Shown here piece after piece: positions 59,249-64,000 of a stretch of DNA of 64,000 nucleotides. The translations under genes and the position numbers were made by a program. This DNA comes from Pseudomonas sp. LD120 (lineage in GTDB: Bacteria > Pseudomonadota > Gammaproteobacteria > Pseudomonadales > Pseudomonadaceae): assembly GCF_009861525.1 (NCBI RefSeq), contig NZ_WVHL01000005.1:2418001-2482000 (forward strand), in the 5' to 3' direction. Each line of letters begins with the position of its first letter. The first letter of the stretch is position 1. The notes below the pieces were generated by a model that saw only the letters and a program-made list of their open reading frames with translations, had not been told where the DNA came from and searched no databases.

Positions 59249-60445
59249 TCAGATCACCTGCAGGATGGCCTTGGTCACCACGTCGATGTTGCTCTGGTTC
59301 AGCGCGGCAACGCAGATGCGGCCGGTGTCCAGCGCATAGATGCCGAACTCGTTGCGCAGGCGAGTGACTTGCTCAACGGTCAGGCCGGAGTAGGAGAACA
59401 TGCCGCATTGGCGGCCGACAAAGCTGAAGTCGTGCTCGGGAGCGCCTTTGGCCAGTAAGTCGACCATCTGGGTGCGCATGCCGCGAATGCGCAGGCGCAT
59501 TTCCGCCAGCTCCTGTTCCCACTGGGCGCGCAGCTCCGGGTTGTTCAGCACCGCGGCGACGATGGTTGCACCGTGAGTTGGCGGGTTGGAGTAGTTGGTG
59601 CGGATCACGCGCTTGACCTGGGACAGCACGCGAGCGCTTTCCTCCTTGGAGCTGCTGACGATGGACAGGGCGCCAACGCGCTCGCCGTACAGCGAGAACG
59701 ACTTGGAGAACGAGCTGGAGACGAAGAAAGTCAGGCCCGACTCGGCGAACAGGCGCACCGCCGCGGCGTCTTCGTCGATGCCGTCGCCAAAGCCCTGGTA
59801 GGCCATGTCAAGGAACGGCACGAGGTTTTTCGCCTTGACCACTTCCAGGACGTTCTTCCAGTCCTGCGGGCTCAGGTCGACACCGGTCGGGTTGTGGCAG
59901 CAGGCGTGCAGCACCACGATCGACTGGGCCGGCAGGGCATTGAGGTCTTCCAGCAGGCCGGCACGGTTCACGTCGTGGGTGGCAGCGTCGTAGTAGCGAT
60001 AGTTCTGCACCGGGAAACCGGCGGTTTCGAACAGCGCACGATGGTTTTCCCAGCTCGGATCACTGATGGCGACCACAGCGTTGGGCAGCAGCTGCTTGAG
60101 GAAGTCGGCCCCGATCTTCAGTGCGCCTGTGCCGCCAACGGCCTGGGTGGTGACCACGCGGCCAGCGGCCAGCAGTGGCGAGTCGTTGCCGAACAGCAGT
60201 TTTTGTACCGCCTGGTCGTAGGCGGCGATGCCGTCGATCGGCAGGTAGCCGCGGGAAGCGTGTTGAGCGGCGCGAATTGTCTCGGCTTCGACAACGGCGC
60301 GCAGGAGTGGAATGCGTCCCTCCTCGTTGCAGTACACGCCCACCCCAAGGTTGACCTTGTTGGTACGGGTGTCGGCGTTGAATGCTTCGTTGAGGCCCAG
60401 GATAGGATCGCGTGGTGCCATTTCGACAGCGGAGAACAGGCTCAT
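59249..60445 (-). CDS. tyrB: Aromatic amino acid aminotransferase
   Basis: A 398-residue class I PLP aminotransferase of the AspC/TyrB group. Marks are NLGVGVYCNEEGRIP, HACCHNPTGVDLS, the PLP lysine in SSSFSKSFSLYGERVG and IRTNYSNPP. It transfers the amino group between aromatic amino acids or aspartate and 2-oxoglutarate. It is divergent from uvrB, as in other Pseudomonas. Confidence 0.92.
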   Translation of the reverse strand: MSLFSAVEMAPRDPILGLNEAFNADTRTNKVNLGVGVYCNEEGRIPLLRAVVEAETIRAAQHASRGYLPIDGIAAYDQAVQKLLFGNDSPLLAAGRVVTTQAVGGTGALKIGADFLKQLLPNAVVAISDPSWENHRALFETAGFPVQNYRYYDAATHDVNRAGLLEDLNALPAQSIVVLHACCHNPTGVDLSPQDWKNVLEVVKAKNLVPFLDMAYQGFGDGIDEDAAAVRLFAESGLTFFVSSSFSKSFSLYGERVGALSIVSSSKEESARVLSQVKRVIRTNYSNPPTHGATIVAAVLNNPELRAQWEQELAEMRLRIRGMRTQMVDLLAKGAPEHDFSFVGRQCGMFSYSGLTVEQVTRLRNEFGIYALDTGRICVAALNQSNIDVVTKAILQVI

Positions 60446-60782
60446 TTTTACGGCGGCTCTGAATGGAGTGTGGAGGGACGTGTCGCGCTCCAGCCGAATG
60501 CACTAGAGCGGTGCACAAACGGGGAGCTAGTATAGAGGCCATCATCGCGGCGGGCGACAGCCGAATGATCTTTTGCGATAAGTTTTTCGCTTTATTTTTC
60601 GACCGTTAGTCTTATTGCAACGTCCAGGGTGTTAGCGGGTGCAGGACCTTTGCCTTGAAAGCGGTGGTATTGGGCTCCACATCTGGAACATTGCGGTTTT
60701 TTTCCTTGGCGACATGGGTCGTACGCGGTCTTTCATGTTCCTGTACGGTATCGCCGCGCACCAATGATCCCAGAGGTAGGTT
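60446..60782. promoter_or_regulatory. Divergent promoter region of tyrB and uvrB
   Basis: 337 bases with AT-rich stretches around 60575-60615. No coding sequence and no clear LexA-type CTGT-N8-ACAG site found by eye. Confidence 0.45.
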
Positions 60783-62798
60783 ATGTCCGAATTCCAGCTA
60801 GTCACCCGCTTCCAGCCCGCCGGCGACCAGCCGGAAGCCATCCGCCTAATGGTCGAAGGCATCGAGGCCGGGCTGGCCCACCAGACCCTGCTCGGCGTGA
60901 CCGGCTCAGGCAAGACCTTCAGCATCGCCAACGTGATCGCCCAGGTGCAGCGCCCGACCCTGGTACTGGCGCCGAACAAGACCCTGGCGGCGCAGTTGTA
61001 TGGTGAATTCAAGGCCTTCTTCCCGAACAACGCGGTGGAGTACTTCGTTTCCTACTACGACTACTACCAGCCCGAAGCCTATGTGCCGTCCTCGGATACC
61101 TTTATTGAGAAGGATGCCTCGATCAACGACCACATCGAGCAGATGCGCCTGTCGGCGACCAAGGCGCTGCTGGAGCGCAAGGACGCGATCATCGTCACCA
61201 CGGTGTCCTGCATCTATGGTCTGGGCAGCCCGGAAACCTACCTGAAAATGGTCCTGCACGTGGACCGCGGCGACAAGCTCGACCAGCGCGCCTTGCTGCG
61301 CCGCCTGGCGGATCTGCAATACACCCGTAACGACATGGATTTCGCCCGTGCCACCTTCCGCGTGCGCGGTGACGTGATCGACATTTATCCGGCGGAATCC
61401 GACCTGGAAGCGATCCGCATCGAGCTGTTCGACGACGAAGTGGAAAGCATCAGCGCCTTCGATCCGCTGACCGGCGAAGTGATTCGCAAGCTGCCGCGTT
61501 TCACCTTCTATCCCAAGAGCCACTATGTGACCCCGCGGGAAACCCTGCTGGATGCCATCGAGGGAATCAAGGTCGAGCTTCAGGAGCGCCTGGAATACCT
61601 GCGCTCCAACAACAAGCTGGTAGAAGCCCAGCGCTTGGAGCAGCGCACCCGTTTCGACTTGGAGATGATCCTCGAGCTGGGTTACTGCAATGGCATCGAA
61701 AACTACTCGCGCTATCTCTCCGGCCGTCCCGCCGGGGCCGCGCCGCCCACCCTGTACGACTACCTGCCGGCGGACGCGCTGTTGGTGATCGACGAATCCC
61801 ATGTCAGCGTGCCCCAGGTCGGCGCCATGTATAAGGGCGACCGCTCGCGCAAGGAAACCCTGGTGGAGTACGGCTTCCGCCTGCCGTCGGCGCTGGATAA
61901 CCGGCCGATGCGTTTTGACGAGTGGGAAGGGGTCAGCCCGCAGACCATCTTCGTCTCCGCCACTCCGGGCAACTATGAGGCGGAACACGCCGGGCGCGTG
62001 GTGGAGCAGGTGGTGCGCCCCACCGGGCTGGTGGACCCGCAAGTGGAAGTGCGCCCGGCCCTGACCCAGGTGGACGACCTGCTGTCGGAAATCACCAAGC
62101 GCGTGGCGGTGGAGGAGCGGGTGCTGGTCACTACCCTGACCAAGCGCATGGCGGAAGACCTGACCGACTACCTGGCCGATCATGGCGTACGGGTGCGCTA
62201 CTTGCACTCGGACATCGATACCGTGGAGCGGGTGGAAATCATCCGCGATCTGCGCCTGGGCACCTTCGATGTCCTGGTGGGGATCAACCTGCTGCGTGAA
62301 GGCCTGGACATGCCGGAAGTGTCCCTGGTGGCAATTCTCGATGCCGACAAGGAAGGCTTCCTGCGTTCCGAACGTTCATTGATCCAGACCATCGGTCGCG
62401 CGGCGCGTAACCTCAACGGACGGGCGATTCTCTACGCTGATCGCATCACCGGCTCCATGGAGCGGGCGATGGGCGAGACCGAGCGTCGGCGTGAAAAACA
62501 GATCGCCTTTAACCTGGCCAACGGCATCACCCCTAAAGGGGTGTTCAAAGATGTCGCTGACATCATGGAAGGCGCCACTGTGCCGGGATCGCGCAGCAAG
62601 AAGCGCAAAGGCATGGCCAAGGCTGCCGAGGAAAACGCCCGCTACGAAAACGAACTGCGTTCACCGAGCGAAATCACCAAGCGCATTCGTCAGCTCGAAG
62701 AGAAGATGTATCAACTGGCCCGCGACCTGGAGTTTGAAGCGGCGGCGCAGATGCGCGACGAAATCACCAAGTTGCGCGAACGCTTGCTGGTCGTCTGA
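60783..62798 (+). CDS. uvrB: Excinuclease ABC subunit B
   Basis: A 671-residue UvrB, full length. Helicase motif I is LLGVTGSGKTFSIAN (near residue 40); the beta-hairpin region YYDYYQPEAYVPSSD and helicase motif VI region SLIQTIGRAARN are present; the C-terminal UVR domain binds UvrC. It verifies lesions in nucleotide excision repair. GAGGTAGGTT precedes the ATG. Confidence 0.98.
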   Translation: MSEFQLVTRFQPAGDQPEAIRLMVEGIEAGLAHQTLLGVTGSGKTFSIANVIAQVQRPTLVLAPNKTLAAQLYGEFKAFFPNNAVEYFVSYYDYYQPEAYVPSSDTFIEKDASINDHIEQMRLSATKALLERKDAIIVTTVSCIYGLGSPETYLKMVLHVDRGDKLDQRALLRRLADLQYTRNDMDFARATFRVRGDVIDIYPAESDLEAIRIELFDDEVESISAFDPLTGEVIRKLPRFTFYPKSHYVTPRETLLDAIEGIKVELQERLEYLRSNNKLVEAQRLEQRTRFDLEMILELGYCNGIENYSRYLSGRPAGAAPPTLYDYLPADALLVIDESHVSVPQVGAMYKGDRSRKETLVEYGFRLPSALDNRPMRFDEWEGVSPQTIFVSATPGNYEAEHAGRVVEQVVRPTGLVDPQVEVRPALTQVDDLLSEITKRVAVEERVLVTTLTKRMAEDLTDYLADHGVRVRYLHSDIDTVERVEIIRDLRLGTFDVLVGINLLREGLDMPEVSLVAILDADKEGFLRSERSLIQTIGRAARNLNGRAILYADRITGSMERAMGETERRREKQIAFNLANGITPKGVFKDVADIMEGATVPGSRSKKRKGMAKAAEENARYENELRSPSEITKRIRQLEEKMYQLARDLEFEAAAQMRDEITKLRERLLVV

Positions 62799-62811
62799 CC
62801 TCCTGCGATCC

Positions 62812-62842
62812 CGCCGAAGCCGGCTTGTCGGCTCCTACAGGA
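62812..62842. repeat. REP-like Pseudomonas hairpin
   Basis: GAAGCCGGCTTGTCGGCTCC followed by TACAGG. A short imperfect palindrome of the intergenic type frequent in P. fluorescens/putida genomes, between uvrB and the converging MFS gene. Confidence 0.6.
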
Positions 62843-62852
62843 AAATTGTCGA

Positions 62853-64000
62853 TTAGTGGGCCCCTTCGGCCTTCAGGCCCTTGGGCAGGGCCCTGGTCAA
62901 AAGCACGGCCAGCATGCTGATGCCCAGGGCGATGCCAACAAAGTGGAAGGCGTCGTTGTAGGCCATGATCAGCGCCTGCTGGTGAGTGATCTCGCTGAGC
63001 TTGGCCAGTGCGGCGGTCTGGTTGCCGAGCTTTTCGGTGAGATCGCTAAGGCGCTCCGCCACCTGAGGGTTGCTCGGTACCACGGCTTCGCGCAGATAGT
63101 CGAAATAGGTCTTGGTCCGGGCGTCCAGCAGGGTTGCCAGCAGGGCAATGCCGATGGCGCCGCCGAGGTTGCGCAGGATGTTGAACAGGCTAGACGCCGA
63201 TCCCGCGTCCTGGGGTTGTATATATGCCGTGGCGATCAGCGAGATGGTGACCATGATCAGTGGCTGGCCCAGGGCGCGGATAATCTGGATGTGATTGAAC
63301 TGCGGCCCGGCGAAGTCCGGGTTAAGTACCCCTGAGGAGAAGCTCGCCAGCCCGAACAGGCCAAAACCCAGGGCGCACAGCCATCTCGGCGAAATGAATT
63401 GCATCAGCTTGGGCACCAGGGGAATCAGGAACAGCTGTGGTATTCCCATCCACATGATCACCTCACCGATCTGCAAGGCGTTGTAGTCCTGGATTTGTGC
63501 CAGGTACAGCGGTAACAGGTAGATCGACCCATATAGGCCGACACCCATGCCCAGGCTGGAAATGCTCGACAGGCCAAAGTTGCGATTGCGCAGGATGCCC
63601 AGGTTGATCAGCGGATTGGGTTTGGAAACCTGCACGATCACGAAGGTGATCAGGCTGATCAGGGCAATGCTGCCCAGGGTGACAATCAGGCTGGACTCCA
63701 GCCAGTCCTTGCGATGGCCTTCTTCGAGAAACACTTGCAGGCAGCCCAGCCCCAGGCCGAGGGTGAAAATTCCAGCGTAGTCGGTGCTTTTCAGCAACTC
63801 CCAATGGGCGGCCTTCTTTTCCAGGCCGTAGAGCAGACCGGCAATCATCAGCAGGCCCGGCGGCACGTTGATGTAGAAAATGTATTCCCAGCCCCAGTGT
63901 TGTGTCAGCCAGCCGCCGAGGGTCGGGCCAATGGAGGGGGCGAACGTGGCGGTCATGGCAAACATGGCCATGCCTTTGGCGCGGTGGTGTTCGGGGAGCT
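62853..64000 (-). CDS. DHA2-family MFS drug exporter (EmrB/FarB type), 5' part outside the window
   Basis: About 382 residues are visible, still open at the right edge (ELPEHHRAKGMAMFAMT precedes the internal ATG at 63971). The family sequence SIGPTLGGWLTQHWGWEYIF (motif C region) is plain and further membrane segments follow. 14-helix DHA2 exporters usually work with a HlyD-type membrane-fusion protein. The converging position after uvrB matches other Pseudomonas. Confidence 0.9.
   Translation of the reverse strand, partial: LPEHHRAKGMAMFAMTATFAPSIGPTLGGWLTQHWGWEYIFYINVPPGLLMIAGLLYGLEKKAAHWELLKSTDYAGIFTLGLGLGCLQVFLEEGHRKDWLESSLIVTLGSIALISLITFVIVQVSKPNPLINLGILRNRNFGLSSISSLGMGVGLYGSIYLLPLYLAQIQDYNALQIGEVIMWMGIPQLFLIPLVPKLMQFISPRWLCALGFGLFGLASFSSGVLNPDFAGPQFNHIQIIRALGQPLIMVTISLIATAYIQPQDAGSASSLFNILRNLGGAIGIALLATLLDARTKTYFDYLREAVVPSNPQVAERLSDLTEKLGNQTAALAKLSEITHQQALIMAYNDAFHFVGIALGISMLAVLLTRALPKGLKAEGAH

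Noticed and set aside
60906..62207. 433-codon frame antisense to uvrB
   Set aside because: It lies wholly within a conserved uvrB gene and its His/Gln/Val-rich composition is typical of antisense frames in GC-rich DNA.

Overview
The window is a Pseudomonas chromosome segment carrying part of a conjugative element. The right end (about 50.0-64.0 kb) has the look of the conserved Pseudomonas chromosome: a diguanylate cyclase, an arylamine N-acetyltransferase, a purine/uracil-type permease, tRNA-Asn, an aromatic aminotransferase (tyrB), uvrB and a DHA2 exporter. From memory, the order tyrB-uvrB-MFS matches P. aeruginosa PA3139-PA3137.

The conjugative backbone is of the Tn4371 type and reads leftward. 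From 46.2 kb it runs ardA, a repeat-rich control region, an AlpA/MerR-like DNA-binding gene, repA, parA, a ribbon-helix-helix gene, the TraF-type peptidase and a MOB-P relaxase with a DUF3363-like C-terminus (ending at 40.0 kb). It resumes with the N-terminal part of the traG/virD4 coupling-protein gene at 1-702. About 39 kb of cargo separates relaxase from traG. No integrase gene is visible on the ardA side inside the window.

The cargo is a mosaic. (a) 1.6-4.3 kb: acuR/acuI-like acrylate-type reductase with its TetR repressor, and a 5'-truncated methylmalonate-semialdehyde dehydrogenase. (b) 4.9-11.4 kb: a seven-gene leftward operon with an amino-acid-type binding protein, a fused permease-ATPase, a GntR/FCD regulator, a DUF1989 protein and the three 5-oxoprolinase-type subunits PxpA, PxpB and PxpC. 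(c) 12.0-15.2 kb: a DUF4405 membrane protein, a glutathione transferase, a siderophore-interacting flavoprotein and a divergent LysR regulator. (d) 15.5-18.9 kb: a small helical protein and the C-terminal end of a larger gene, possibly a gamma-mobile-trio remnant, cut by a complete IS21-family element. (e) 19.0-31.7 kb: seven signalling genes, namely four histidine kinases with related cores but different sensor regions, a single-domain receiver, an HPt-REC-REC-GGDEF protein and a REC-HDOD protein. (f) 32.1-40.0 kb: an apparent biosynthetic operon with a 5-aminolevulinate-synthase-like enzyme, GNAT acetyltransferase, Gfo/Idh oxidoreductase, asparagine-synthetase homologue, MFS exporter and LysR regulator, with a divergent XRE regulator. 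Pseudomonas makes heme precursors by the C5 route, so this ALAS is more likely used for a specialised metabolite.

Between the backbone and the chromosome (46.4-50.0 kb) lie small accessory genes: a possible QslA-like antiactivator with a coupled partner, a small helical protein followed by an RsmN/RsmF-like CsrA protein, and between these two gene pairs a strongly folded 75-nt inverted-repeat element. The stretch from 48.3 to 50.0 kb looks decayed.

The best candidates for something undescribed are the ALAS/GNAT/Gfo-Idh/AsnB/MFS cluster (32.1-39.99 kb) and the four-kinase phosphorelay (19.0-31.7 kb). Both would travel on the same conjugative element. All family assignments are from reading the sequences; no database search was run.
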